From Streptomyces sp. NBC_01224 (lineage in GTDB: Bacteria > Actinomycetota > Actinomycetes > Streptomycetales > Streptomycetaceae), in assembly GCF_036002945.1 (NCBI RefSeq), contig NZ_CP108529.1, positions 7,373,001-7,437,000 of the forward strand: a DNA stretch of 64,000 nucleotides, given 5' to 3'. A program made the translations under genes and the position numbers. How positions within the stretch are numbered: the first letter of the stretch is position 1; each line of letters begins with the position of its first letter. The notes beneath the pieces were generated by a model. The model did no database searches, was not told where the DNA came from, and saw only the letters and a program-made list of their open reading frames with translations. Shown here one piece after another: positions 24,102-33,041 of this stretch.

Positions 24102-24769
24102 CCTGGTCCGAAATGCAGCCGCTGCTCACCCAGGGAACCATCGACACCCTTTACATGGTGCTCTGGTCCGCGGTCGTCACTGTTCTCGTGGGGCTGCCGC
24201 TCGGCGTCCTGCTGGTCCTCACCGACAAGGGCGGACTGCTCCAGAACACCCCGGTGAACAAGGTCATCGGCGTGATCGTGAACATCGGCCGCTCGCTGCC
24301 GTTCATCATCCTGCTGATCGCCCTGATCCCCTTCACCACCTGGGTCGTCGGCACCTTCATCGGCCCGACCGCGATGATCGTGCCGCTCGCCGTCGGCGCC
24401 ATCCCGTTCTTCGCACGGCTCGTCGAGACAGCCGTCCGCGAGGTCGACCACGGGCTCGTCGAGGCCGTCCAGTCGATGGGCGGATCCATCCCGACGATCG
24501 TGCGCAAGGTGCTGCTGCCGCAGGCACTGCCCTCGCTCATCTCCGGCGTCACCACCACCGTCATCGTGCTCATCGGCTACTCCGCGATGGCCGGTGCGGT
24601 CGGCGGCGAGGGGCTCGGCTCCAAGGCCGTGACCTACGGATTCCAGCGCTTCGACAACCAGTTCATGCTCATCACCGTCGCGCTGCTGATCGTCATCGTG
24701 ACCGTGATCCAGCTGATCGGCGACGGAGCCGTACGCCTGCTGGCCCGCCGGGGCCGCACCACCACCTGA
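24098..24769 (+). CDS. metI: Methionine ABC transporter permease
   Basis: A 223-residue permease with five membrane segments, at about 20-42, 60-85, 90-108, 148-170 and 190-212. The EAA loop that docks on MetN is EAVQSMGGSIPTIVRKVLLP. The GTG at 24098 overlaps the metN stop and has a strong AAGGAGG ribosome site seven bases upstream. The only close alternative would be another small ABC importer permease, but the neighbours fix it as MetI. Confidence 0.95.
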   Translation: MTWSEMQPLLTQGTIDTLYMVLWSAVVTVLVGLPLGVLLVLTDKGGLLQNTPVNKVIGVIVNIGRSLPFIILLIALIPFTTWVVGTFIGPTAMIVPLAVGAIPFFARLVETAVREVDHGLVEAVQSMGGSIPTIVRKVLLPQALPSLISGVTTTVIVLIGYSAMAGAVGGEGLGSKAVTYGFQRFDNQFMLITVALLIVIVTVIQLIGDGAVRLLARRGRTTT

Positions 24770-24842
24770 GACTTCCTCTCCACTCAAGCCCGAACTCCTT
24801 GTCCGGGCGCACCACCTTCACCACCAGAAAGAGGCACTTTTC

Positions 24843-25709
24843 GTGCGTAAGAACATCAAGATCACCGCAGCTGCCGCTGCCACCGCCGCCCTGGCCTTCG
24901 GCCTCACCGCCTGCGGCACGTCGTCCGACCCGGCCTCCAAGAGCGAGACCGGTGCCAAGGCCGACACCTCCAAGGCGCTCGTCGTCGCAGCGTCCCCGAC
25001 GCCGCACGCCGACATCCTGAACTTCGTCAAGAAGAACCTGGCGGCCAAGGCGGGCCTCAAGCTGGAGGTCAAGGAGTTCACGGACTACGTCCTGCCGAAC
25101 ACCGCCACCGAGACCGGCCAGGTCGACGCGAACTTCTTCCAGCACGCGCCGTACCTCGACGACTTCAACAAGAAGAACAACACCCACCTCGTCTCCGTCG
25201 GCACCGTCCACCTGGAGCCCCTCGGCCTCTACTCCAAGAAGGTCAAGGCCATCGGTGACATCAAGTCCGGCCAGACCATCGCGGTGCCCAACGACACCAC
25301 GAACGAGGGCCGGGCCCTCCAGCTGCTCGCCGAGAACGGTCTGATCACCCTCAAGTCCGGCGTCGGTACCGACGCCAAGCTGAGTGACATCACCGACAAG
25401 AAGGGCCTGGAGTTCAAGGAGCTGGAGGCCGCAACCGTGCCCCGCGCCCTGAACGATGTGGACGCCGCCGTCATCAACGGCAACTACGCCATCGAGGCCA
25501 AGCTCAAGCCCGCCAAGGACTCCCTGGCGCTGGAGAAGGCCGACGGCAACCCGTACGCCAACATCATCGCGGTGAAGAAGGGCAACGAGAAGGACGCCCG
25601 CGTCCAGAAGCTCGTGAAGCTCCTCCACTCCGACGAGGTCAAGAAGTTCATCGAGGACACCTACCAGGGCTCAGTCATCCCGGCCTTCGGCACCGCCGCC
25701 AAGTCCTGA
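24843..25709 (+). CDS. metQ: Methionine-binding lipoprotein
   Basis: A 288-residue substrate-binding lipoprotein. The signal peptide ends in the lipobox LTAC with the lipidated Cys at residue 24, followed by a flexible Ser/Lys-rich linker. The NlpA/MetQ fold shows in LVVAASPTPHADILNFV, ANFFQHAPYLDDFN, IAVPNDTTNEGRAL and AAVINGNYAIEA. The start is GTG at 24843 with AAAGAGG upstream. As the last gene of metNIQ it captures methionine outside the cell and passes it to MetI. A terminator follows. Confidence 0.96.
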   Translation: MRKNIKITAAAAATAALAFGLTACGTSSDPASKSETGAKADTSKALVVAASPTPHADILNFVKKNLAAKAGLKLEVKEFTDYVLPNTATETGQVDANFFQHAPYLDDFNKKNNTHLVSVGTVHLEPLGLYSKKVKAIGDIKSGQTIAVPNDTTNEGRALQLLAENGLITLKSGVGTDAKLSDITDKKGLEFKELEAATVPRALNDVDAAVINGNYAIEAKLKPAKDSLALEKADGNPYANIIAVKKGNEKDARVQKLVKLLHSDEVKKFIEDTYQGSVIPAFGTAAKS

Positions 25710-25732
25710 CATCCGTACGTAATTTGTCCGAC

Positions 25733-25769
25733 GAGCCCCGCGCACCCCACCAAGGGGGGCGCGGGGCTC
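25733..25769 (+). terminator. Terminator after metQ
   Basis: A 16-pair GC-rich stem with one mismatch (25733-25748 with 25754-25769) and a five-base loop, 24 bases past the metQ stop. Confidence 0.85.
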
Positions 25770-25851
25770 CGTCGTACGGACCCGCCGATGCACAATGCCG
25801 GCCCGATGCTGCATGCTGTGCCTTTACACGGTCTTCGGCATGGAGCTGCGC

Positions 25852-26499
25852 ATGACTTCCACCTTTCCGGACATCTCCATCAGCACGGATCGGTTGGTGC
25901 TGCGCCCCTTCGACATGGCGGACATCCCCGCGTACATCGAGATGATGAACGATGAACTCGTCACCGCCTGGACCGAGGCTCCTCACCCCTACACCCAGGT
26001 CGACGCCGAACGCTGGGTCCGCAGGATCGCACCCGCACAGCGCACCACGGGCGACGGCATCGTCTTCGCCGTCACCGAATTCCTCACCCAGCGACTCGTC
26101 GGCTCGGTCCGCCTGCGCAACACCGACTGGCGCACCCTCGCCACCGAGGCCGCGTACATCACCGCCCCCTGGGCACGCGGCGAGGGATACGCCACCGAGT
26201 CCATGCTGGCGCTGGCCCAGTGGCTCTTCCGCGACCAGGGCTTCGAGCGCATCGAACTGCGCACCGCCGCCGACAACACCGCCTCCCAGCAGGTCGCCCA
26301 GAAGCTCGGCTGCATCAGCGAGGGAGTGTTGCGCAACGCCCGCATAGCGCGCACCCGGACCGAGAACGGTACACACGGAGGCTGGACCGACATCAGGACC
26401 GACCTGATCGTCTGGGGCCTGCTTCCCGAGGACCTCGAAGGGGTCGCCGAGCAGCTCGCCGACGCGGGCGGCTACGGCGCCTACAACGACTGGAACTGA
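25852..26499 (+). CDS. RimJ/RimL-like GNAT acetyltransferase
   Basis: A 215-residue N-acetyltransferase. The N-terminus ISTDRLVLRPFDMADIPAYI is typical of RimJ/RimL-type enzymes, which acetylate protein N-termini or small amines. APWARGEGYATESMLAL is the acetyl-CoA loop, and IELRTAADNTASQQVAQKLG with the following ISEGVLRNA closes the fold. The ATG at 25852 has GGAG six bases upstream; the ATG at 25840 is an alternative. The substrate is unknown. A short hairpin overlaps its stop codon. Confidence 0.88.
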   Translation: MTSTFPDISISTDRLVLRPFDMADIPAYIEMMNDELVTAWTEAPHPYTQVDAERWVRRIAPAQRTTGDGIVFAVTEFLTQRLVGSVRLRNTDWRTLATEAAYITAPWARGEGYATESMLALAQWLFRDQGFERIELRTAADNTASQQVAQKLGCISEGVLRNARIARTRTENGTHGGWTDIRTDLIVWGLLPEDLEGVAEQLADAGGYGAYNDWN

Positions 26500-26514
26500 C
26501 CCCTCGAAGGGGTC
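26498..26514 (+). terminator. Small hairpin over the stop codon of the acetyltransferase gene
   Basis: GACCCCT (26498-26504) pairs with AGGGGTC (26508-26514) around a three-base loop; the stop codon is inside the left arm. It is a weak terminator candidate with no U-tract. Confidence 0.4.
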
Positions 26515-26606
26515 CTGGCACCGTACTGGTACGGACCGGGTACTCTCACCCTGCCCGCCCTTCACGAACATCCCCACCTGCGACAACTCCAGGAGACTGA
26601 CGACAG

Positions 26607-27845
26607 ATGGCCGATCGGGTCACCGTGATCGGCTGGGACGGCTCGCCACTGACCGGAGCGGCCACGGCCGCCCTCTCGGCCGCCACGCTCGTCGCCGGAG
26701 CCGCCCACCACCTCGCACTCCCCGAAGTCCCGGCGAACGCCGAACGGATCCGCCTGGGCTCCATCGACCTGGCCGCCCGCCGGATCGCCGGACACCGCGG
26801 CAGCGCCGTGGTCCTCGCCGACGGAGACCCCGGCTTCTTCGGGGTCGTACGCAATCTCCGCGCACCCGAGCACGGCCTCGAAGTCGAAGTGGTGCCGGCC
26901 GTGTCCTCCGTCGCCACCGCGTTCGCTCGGGCCGGGATGCCGTGGGAGGACGCCCAGATCGTCGTCGCCCACCCCCGCACCCTGCGGCGCGCCGTCAACG
27001 TCTGCCGCGCCCACCACAAGGTCGCCGTCCTCACCTCGCCCGGCGCCGGCCCCGCCGAACTCGCCCTGCTCCTCGAAGGTGTCCACCGCACCTTCGTCAT
27101 CTGCGAGGAACTCGGCACCGCACGCGAACAGGTCAGCGTCGTCACATCCGAAAAGGCCGCCGACCACGTCTGGCGCGATCCCAACGTGGTGATCGTCATC
27201 GGCGGCGGCCCCGAACCGCAGGCCACCGGCGCCTGGATTGCCGGCCGTCACCCCGCCTACCCCCATGGCGTACGAGGCTGGGCACTGCCCTCTCAGGCAT
27301 ACCCGGGCGGCGCCACGGAGGCCGGGGACGAGAGCGGCGAGGGCGAGTCCCCGGGGCTGCGCGCCGCCCAACTCGCCCGCCTGGGCCCCCGCACCGGAGA
27401 CCTCCTGTGGGACATCGGCTCCGGCAGCGGGGCCCTGGCGGTGGAGGCCGCCCGTTTCGGGGCGGCGGTCCTGGCGGTCGACAGCGACCCGGCGGCCTGC
27501 GCCCGCACCGCGGCGTCGGCCCGGTCCTTCGGAGTCCAGCTCCAGGTTGTCGAGGGCCGGGCGCCCCACGTGCTGGAACGGCTGCCGGAGCCCGATGTCG
27601 TACGGATCGGGGGCGGGGGAGTCCCCGTCGTCACCGCCGTCACCGAGCGTCGGCCCGAGCGCATCGTGACCCATGCGTCGACGCGCGACGAGGCCGAGGC
27701 ACTCGGCGCCGCATTCACCGGGAACGGGTACACCGTCCGGTGTTCGCTCCTCCAGTCCGTCGAACTCGACACGGCCGCATGGTCGGAGTGCGAACGCTCG
27801 GTCGTGTTCCTGCTCTCGGCGCTGCGTTCGGACCTCGCCCCCTGA
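26607..27845 (+). CDS. cobL: Precorrin-6Y C5,15-methyltransferase (decarboxylating)
   Basis: A 412-residue fusion of the CbiE (about 1-215) and CbiT (about 255-405) domains, which methylates precorrin-6Y at C5 and C15 and removes the acetate side-chain carboxylate during corrin-ring synthesis. The CbiE part has VLADGDPGFFGVVRNL, the tetrapyrrole methylase SAM loop. The CbiT part has LLWDIGSGSGALAVEAAR near 266, a class-I SAM-binding motif. The linker at about 232-250 is Gly/Glu-rich. AGGAG at 26591-26595 lies 11 bases before the ATG. It stands next to two other cobalamin/siroheme genes. Confidence 0.94.
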   Translation: MADRVTVIGWDGSPLTGAATAALSAATLVAGAAHHLALPEVPANAERIRLGSIDLAARRIAGHRGSAVVLADGDPGFFGVVRNLRAPEHGLEVEVVPAVSSVATAFARAGMPWEDAQIVVAHPRTLRRAVNVCRAHHKVAVLTSPGAGPAELALLLEGVHRTFVICEELGTAREQVSVVTSEKAADHVWRDPNVVIVIGGGPEPQATGAWIAGRHPAYPHGVRGWALPSQAYPGGATEAGDESGEGESPGLRAAQLARLGPRTGDLLWDIGSGSGALAVEAARFGAAVLAVDSDPAACARTAASARSFGVQLQVVEGRAPHVLERLPEPDVVRIGGGGVPVVTAVTERRPERIVTHASTRDEAEALGAAFTGNGYTVRCSLLQSVELDTAAWSECERSVVFLLSALRSDLAP

Positions 27846-28178
27846 CCCGGGCGGCGTACAGCGCGAGGTAGGCTGGCCGATCGTTGCACCGCGGCTGGAC
27901 GTTCGTCGCTTCGTTCGTCAATGTCCTGAAAAGGGGATCGTTTTGGCCCCCGTTGTGGTACGGCAGAACCGGGGGATGCGCGACGTGGCGCAGTCCACAG
28001 CGGGCCGTGGCGAAATGAGCTGCCGCGGCAGCGAACGGCCGCGAGAATGCAGTAAGTCCGCGACCGTTTCGTGCCGCGCGGCGCGCCCGCTCGTTCTTGT
28101 TGACGAGCGCCGGCGTGCCGTGGTCGGGCGTCCCGGGCGATGGGCCGAAGGAGCACTGACGATGGGCGAGGGGTACGC
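27846..28178 (+). other. Intergenic stretch between cobL and bluB-cobT
   Basis: I see no convincing gene in these 333 bases. A 69-codon frame from 27976 ends on the bluB-cobT start but has weak codon bias. I looked for B12-box elements of a cobalamin riboswitch and found none. A small inverted repeat (GCTCGT with ACGAGC) lies near 28090-28110. Confidence 0.5.
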
Positions 28179-31100
28179 ATGAGTGACACCGGCCAGATCC
28201 CGGGTGAGGGACTGCCGGAGAACGCAGGCATGGTGGAGCAGCCGGGCATCGCCGCCCCGGATGCCTACACCTACCTCGCTCCCTCCGAGCATGTGTCCGA
28301 GGACGACGACCTCCTGCTGATGCCGAGCCCCCAGGGCGCCTGGGGCGACCCGCAGGCGGTGCCGACCCCCGGTCAGTACCCCGAGGGCGTCGCCCCGCAG
28401 GCGCTGCTGCCCGAGCAGGGCGCCTACCAGGCCCAGCCCTCGGCACACACGCTCCACTCCCAGCCGGTCGGCGAGGCTCCCGGGCAGCCCCAGGGGCCCG
28501 TGCAGGTGCAGGTACAGGAACCGGTCCAGACGCAGGTCGCGGACGCATACGCCGCACAGCAGCCGGTGACCGAACCCCTGCCCGAGGCCGGCCAGGGGAC
28601 GCACGAGACCGGTGGCCGCGACTCCGGTTCGGTCGACCTGAGGGGCGTACGCATCCCATCACCCACCCCGGCTCCCGCCCCGGCCACGGCAGCGCAGACC
28701 CAGGCCCCGGTGCGCCGGCCGCTGCATCGCGGCCCGGTCGCGGCAGACGGCGGGCCGTCCTACGGCGGAACGCCGAGCGGCGGTGTGGTCCGCTCGCTCG
28801 CCGACCGCGGACCGGCGGGCGCGCCCCAGGCGCAGGCCCAGACCCAGGCTCCCGCACGGCACGCCGGACCGCCGACCACCGGGCCCGAGTACTTCGAGAT
28901 GCCGGTTGACGAGGCGCCGGCACTGCCGGGCCCGCAGCTCGGCGAGATCCTGCCGCAGGGCGGAAGCCCTTGGTCGGCCGAGGCGCCGCAGCCGGTCGTT
29001 CCCCCGGTAGCGGCAGAAACGGTCGTGCCCGAGCCGGTCGCCGAGCCGGTACCGGCGGCACAGCAGGCACAGCCGGTGCAGATCGCTCCGGTAGTGGTGC
29101 CCGAGGCCGTGAGCGCTCCCGAGGCCGATGCGGTACCGACCACGGCCGAGACTCCTGTCGAGGTTGTGGCGGAGGTTATTGCCGGGGCACAGGCAGAGGC
29201 TGTGTCCGAGGTGCCTGCCGAAGTCGCTGTCGTTGCATCGGAGGACGCCGCGGAAGTCGCTCCCATGGGCCAGTTCGTGCCCGTGGAAGGTTCGGTGCCG
29301 ACGGCCCCGCACCTGGCCCCGGCCCCCGTGGTGGAGCAGGCCGAGGAAAGCGAGCCCGAGCCCGAGCGCGTGGTGTTCGCGATGGAGCCGGTCCAGCCCG
29401 CTCAGCCCGAGGCCGTCGAGGCCGCGGAAGTGGTCGAGACGGTCGAGAACGTCGCGCCCGCCGAAGCTCCTGAGCCGATCCCCGCGCCCGTCCCCGAGGC
29501 CGAGGTCCTGACGGTGGCCGAGCCGGAGCCCGAACCGGGCCCGGAGGTCATCGAGACCCCGGACATCACGGCCCCCACGGACAGCGCAGAGGTCGCGGAG
29601 GCCGCGCCCGCGGAGTCCGTACAGTCCGAGGCCCAGCCCCAGGCCGAGGAAGCGGAGGTGCCCGAGGCATCCGAGTCCGAAGCGACCGGGGCTCCCGCCT
29701 CCGCGCCCGCCCCCGGCTACGACGATGCCGAGCGCGAGGCCGTCCTGCGGGTCATGCGCGAGCGCCGCGACATCCGCAACGGCTTCCGCAGCGACCCGAT
29801 TCCGCACGAGGTCCTGCTCCGCGTCCTCGAAGCCGCGCACACGGCGCCCAGCGTCGGCCACTCGCAGCCCTGGGACTTCGTCGTCATCCGCTCGGCGGAG
29901 ACCCGGCGTTCCATGCACGAACTGGCACAGCGTCAACGCGACGCCTACGCCAAGTCGCTTCCCAAGGGCCGGGCCAAGCAGTTCAAGGAACTGAAGATCG
30001 AGGCCATCCTCGACACACCGGTCAACATCGTCGTCACCGCCGATCCCACCCGCGGCGGCCGCCACACCCTCGGCCGGCACACCCAGCCGCAGATGGCCCC
30101 GTACTCCTCGGCGCTCGCCGTCGAGAACCTGTGGCTCGCCGCCCGCGCCGAAGGCCTGGGCGTCGGCTGGGTCAGCTTCTTCGACGAGCGCGAGATGGTC
30201 CGCGCCCTGGGCCTGCCCGAGCACCTCGAAGTCGTCGCGTACCTCTGTGTCGGTTACGTCGACGAGTTCCCCGAGGAGCCAGAGCTGATGCAGGCGGGCT
30301 GGTCCAAGCGCCGCCCGCTGTCCTGGGTCGTCCACGAGGAGACGTACGGCCGCCGCGCACTGCCCGGCGAGGAGCCGCACGACCTGCTGCAGGAGACCAT
30401 CTCCAATATCCGTCCGCTGGACGCCAAGGCGCTCGGCGAGGCCTGGGAACGCCAGAAGCGGATGACCAAGCCCGCTGGTGCGCTCGGGATGCTGGAGATC
30501 ATCTCCGCGCAGTTGTCAGGACTCTCCCGGATGTGCCCGCCACCGATCCCTGAGCCCGCGGCCGTCGCGATCTTCGCGGGTGACCACGGGGTGCACGCCC
30601 AGGGCGTCACGGCCTGGCCGCAGGAGGTCACCGGCCAGATGGTCGCCAACTTCCTCGGCGGCGGCGCGGTCTGCAACGCGTTCGCGGCCCAGGTCGGCGC
30701 CGAGGTGTGCGTGGTCGACGTCGGCGTGGCCATGGAGCTGCCCGCGACCCCCGGCCTCCTTCCCCGTAAGGTGCGCGCCGGGACGGCCGACTTCACGACC
30801 GGCCCGGCCCTCACCCGCGAAGAGGTCCTCGCGGCCATCGAGGTCGGCATCGAGACTGCCCGTGATCTGGTCGCGGCAGGCAACAAGGGCCTGCTCACCG
30901 GTGAGATGGGCATCGCCAACACCACCGCGTCGGCCGCACTGATCTGTGTGTACACGGGCATGGACCCGGCCGAGGTGACCGGTCGTGGTACGGGCATCAA
31001 CGACGAGATGCACGCCCGCAAGGTCGACGTGGTCCGCCGGGCTCTCGAACTCCACCAGCCCGACCCGGCAGACCCGATCGGTGTCCTGGCATCGGTCGGC

Positions 31101-31433
31101 GGCCTCGAACACGCGGCGATGGCCGGCTTCCTGCTGGGTGGTGCCTCGCTCCGTACGCCCGTCATCCTCGACGGCGTGAGCGCGGGCGCCGCGGCCCTGG
31201 TCGCCCGGGCGATCGCCCCCGAGGCCCTCGCCGCCTGCATCGCCGGCCACCGCAGCGCCGAGCCCGGCCATGTCGCCGCGCTCAACAAGCTGGGCCTGCG
31301 CCCGCTGGTCGACCTCGACCTCCGCCTCGGCGAAGGCACGGGCGCGCTGCTGGCGCTGCCGATCGTGCAGAGTGCGGCGCGGGCGATGCATGAGGTGGCG
31401 ACGTTCGACTCGGCGGGCGTCACGGAGAAGTAG
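28179..31433 (+). CDS. cobT: Fused BluB (DMB synthase) and CobT (NaMN:DMB phosphoribosyltransferase) with long disordered N-terminus
   Basis: A 1084-residue three-part protein. Residues 1 to about 512 are low-complexity, rich in Pro, Ala, Glu and Val, with no fold apparent. From D515 (DDAEREAVLRVMRERRDIRN) to about 727 is a BluB-type flavin domain, which makes 5,6-dimethylbenzimidazole from FMN; SVGHSQPWDFVVI and GLGVGWVSFFDE are typical. From about 742 to the end is CobT, which activates DMB to alpha-ribazole phosphate: FAGDHGVHAQGVTAWPQEVT, NKGLLTGEMGIANTT and GHRSAEPGH. Fusion would channel the lower ligand. ATG 28179 has GAGGGG five bases upstream. Confidence 0.93.
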   Translation: MSDTGQIPGEGLPENAGMVEQPGIAAPDAYTYLAPSEHVSEDDDLLLMPSPQGAWGDPQAVPTPGQYPEGVAPQALLPEQGAYQAQPSAHTLHSQPVGEAPGQPQGPVQVQVQEPVQTQVADAYAAQQPVTEPLPEAGQGTHETGGRDSGSVDLRGVRIPSPTPAPAPATAAQTQAPVRRPLHRGPVAADGGPSYGGTPSGGVVRSLADRGPAGAPQAQAQTQAPARHAGPPTTGPEYFEMPVDEAPALPGPQLGEILPQGGSPWSAEAPQPVVPPVAAETVVPEPVAEPVPAAQQAQPVQIAPVVVPEAVSAPEADAVPTTAETPVEVVAEVIAGAQAEAVSEVPAEVAVVASEDAAEVAPMGQFVPVEGSVPTAPHLAPAPVVEQAEESEPEPERVVFAMEPVQPAQPEAVEAAEVVETVENVAPAEAPEPIPAPVPEAEVLTVAEPEPEPGPEVIETPDITAPTDSAEVAEAAPAESVQSEAQPQAEEAEVPEASESEATGAPASAPAPGYDDAEREAVLRVMRERRDIRNGFRSDPIPHEVLLRVLEAAHTAPSVGHSQPWDFVVIRSAETRRSMHELAQRQRDAYAKSLPKGRAKQFKELKIEAILDTPVNIVVTADPTRGGRHTLGRHTQPQMAPYSSALAVENLWLAARAEGLGVGWVSFFDEREMVRALGLPEHLEVVAYLCVGYVDEFPEEPELMQAGWSKRRPLSWVVHEETYGRRALPGEEPHDLLQETISNIRPLDAKALGEAWERQKRMTKPAGALGMLEIISAQLSGLSRMCPPPIPEPAAVAIFAGDHGVHAQGVTAWPQEVTGQMVANFLGGGAVCNAFAAQVGAEVCVVDVGVAMELPATPGLLPRKVRAGTADFTTGPALTREEVLAAIEVGIETARDLVAAGNKGLLTGEMGIANTTASAALICVYTGMDPAEVTGRGTGINDEMHARKVDVVRRALELHQPDPADPIGVLASVGGLEHAAMAGFLLGGASLRTPVILDGVSAGAAALVARAIAPEALAACIAGHRSAEPGHVAALNKLGLRPLVDLDLRLGEGTGALLALPIVQSAARAMHEVATFDSAGVTEK

Positions 31434-31465
31434 CCCCTCCACCGGACCCCCGCACCTCAATCACC

Positions 31466-31530
31466 GAAGGGCTTGATTTCCAGCCTTGCAGGCGCTTGAG
31501 GCGCGGGGTCCGGGGGGCGGAGCTCCGGTT
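31466..31530 (+). repeat. Dispersed Streptomyces intergenic repeat (copy 1)
   Basis: The stretch resembles 63372-63430 later in the window: a TTC-AGCC-GGCG-TTGAGG-GGGGTCCGGGG skeleton is shared. I recall such sequences after many Streptomyces genes, unverified here. It lies in the 255-base gap between bluB-cobT and cysG, where I see no gene. Confidence 0.5.
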
Positions 31531-31688
31531 ACGGGAAGGGGCGGGCAGGGGAACAACCCCGCCGCAGGCGCCCCACGTACCCCGCACCCCACCCCGTATC
31601 GTGGACCCCGCCCCACAAACCCGCACGTCACAGCCGCTCCACCGACGCAGCGGCCCGCACCCCGCACCTTACGAGGAGCCGCACCGCC

Positions 31689-32942
31689 ATGGCCGATCAC
31701 GCCGATCACCCTGCGTACCCCGTCGGACTGCGTCTCAGCGGCCGCCGAGTCGTCGTGGTCGGCGGCGGCCAGGTCGCCCAGCGCCGGCTCCCCGCGCTCA
31801 TCGCGGCAGGCGCCGACATCGTCCTCGTATCGCCGGCCGCGACCCCGTCCGTCGAGGCGATGGCCGACGCGGGCGAGATCCGCTGGGAGCGCCGCCCGTA
31901 CGCCGACGGGGACCTGGCCGACACCTGGTACGCACTCATCGCGTCCGACGACACCGCGGCGAACGACGCCGCCTCCGCCGAGGCCGAGCGCACCCGCACC
32001 TGGTGTGTCCGTAGCGACAACGCCGACGCCGCCACCGCCTGGACCCCGGCCACCGGCCGCAGCGAGGGCGTGACCGTCGCCGTCCTCACCACCGACACCC
32101 ACGGCCGCGACCCGCGCCACTCCGCCGCCGTCCGCGACGCCATCGTCGAGGGCCTGCGCGACGGCACTCTCGCCGCACCCCACCACCGCACCCGGACCCC
32201 CGGGGTCGCCCTGGTCGGCGGCGGCCCCGGCGACCCGGACCTGATCACGGTGCGCGGCCGCCGCCTCCTTGCCGAGGCGGACGTAGTCATCGCAGACCGC
32301 CTGGGCCCGCGCGACCTCCTCGACGAACTCCCGCCGCACGTCGAGGTGATCGACGCCGCGAAGATCCCGTACGGCCGCTACATGGCCCAGGAGGCGATCA
32401 ACCAGGCGCTCATCGAGCATGCCAAGGCGGGCAAGGCCGTCGTGCGGCTCAAGGGCGGCGACCCGTTCGTCTTCGGCCGCGGCATGGAGGAGGCCCAGGC
32501 GCTCGCCGCCGAAGGCATCGCCTGCACCGTCGTCCCCGGCATCTCCAGCTCGATCTCCGTGCCCGGCGCGGCCGGAATTCCCGTCACCCACCGCGGTGTG
32601 GCTCATGAGTTCACCGTCGTGAGCGGGCATGTCGCCCCTGGCGACGAGCGCTCACTGGTCGACTGGCCGGCCCTCGCCCAGCTGCGCGGCACGCTCGTGC
32701 TCCTGATGGCCGTCGACAAGATCGGCGCTATCGCCCGTACCCTCATCGCCCACGGCAAGGCCCCCGAGACCCCGGTCGCCCTGATCCAGGAGGGCACCAT
32801 GGCAGCCCAGCGCCGGGTCGACGCAACACTCGCGACCGTCGCCGAACGGGCCGTCGCCGAAGACGTACGTCCCCCGGCCGTCATCGTCATCGGCGACGTC
32901 GTCGCGGTCGGCGCGAGCTCCGTATCGCTCCCCGCCGAATAG
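31689..32942 (+). CDS. cysG: Uroporphyrinogen-III C-methyltransferase fused to precorrin-2 dehydrogenase
   Basis: A 417-residue two-domain enzyme. The N-terminal domain (about 1-150) has RRVVVVGGGQVAQRRLPAL, the NAD-binding loop of precorrin-2 dehydrogenase/ferrochelatase. The C-terminal domain from about 170 is the SUMT/CobA methylase: VALVGGGPGDPDLITVRG, ADVVIADRL, VRLKGGDPFVFGRG and VVPGISSSISVPG. It turns uroporphyrinogen III into precorrin-2 and on to sirohydrochlorin, feeding both cobalamin and siroheme. The N-terminal domain is shorter than in E. coli CysG, so ferrochelatase activity is uncertain. GAGGAG at 31673-31678 precedes the ATG. Confidence 0.92.
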   Translation: MADHADHPAYPVGLRLSGRRVVVVGGGQVAQRRLPALIAAGADIVLVSPAATPSVEAMADAGEIRWERRPYADGDLADTWYALIASDDTAANDAASAEAERTRTWCVRSDNADAATAWTPATGRSEGVTVAVLTTDTHGRDPRHSAAVRDAIVEGLRDGTLAAPHHRTRTPGVALVGGGPGDPDLITVRGRRLLAEADVVIADRLGPRDLLDELPPHVEVIDAAKIPYGRYMAQEAINQALIEHAKAGKAVVRLKGGDPFVFGRGMEEAQALAAEGIACTVVPGISSSISVPGAAGIPVTHRGVAHEFTVVSGHVAPGDERSLVDWPALAQLRGTLVLLMAVDKIGAIARTLIAHGKAPETPVALIQEGTMAAQRRVDATLATVAERAVAEDVRPPAVIVIGDVVAVGASSVSLPAE

Positions 32943-33041
32943 CCGGCGCGAGCGTCGCCCGCACCCCGCCGAGTAACCAGCGGTAACGGATCTTCTCCCA
33001 AGCCGTTGGCACCACACACCGGACAAGGCAGTATCAAACCC

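Noticed and set aside
27846..28178. Cobalamin riboswitch before bluB-cobT
   Set aside because: I looked for the B12-box and adjacent conserved elements and saw none; a covariance-model search would be decisive.
27976..28182. 69-codon frame ending on the bluB-cobT start
   Set aside because: Mixed codon bias, no ribosome site, and a Cys/Arg-rich translation without a family. The overlap of its stop with the ATG is not enough.
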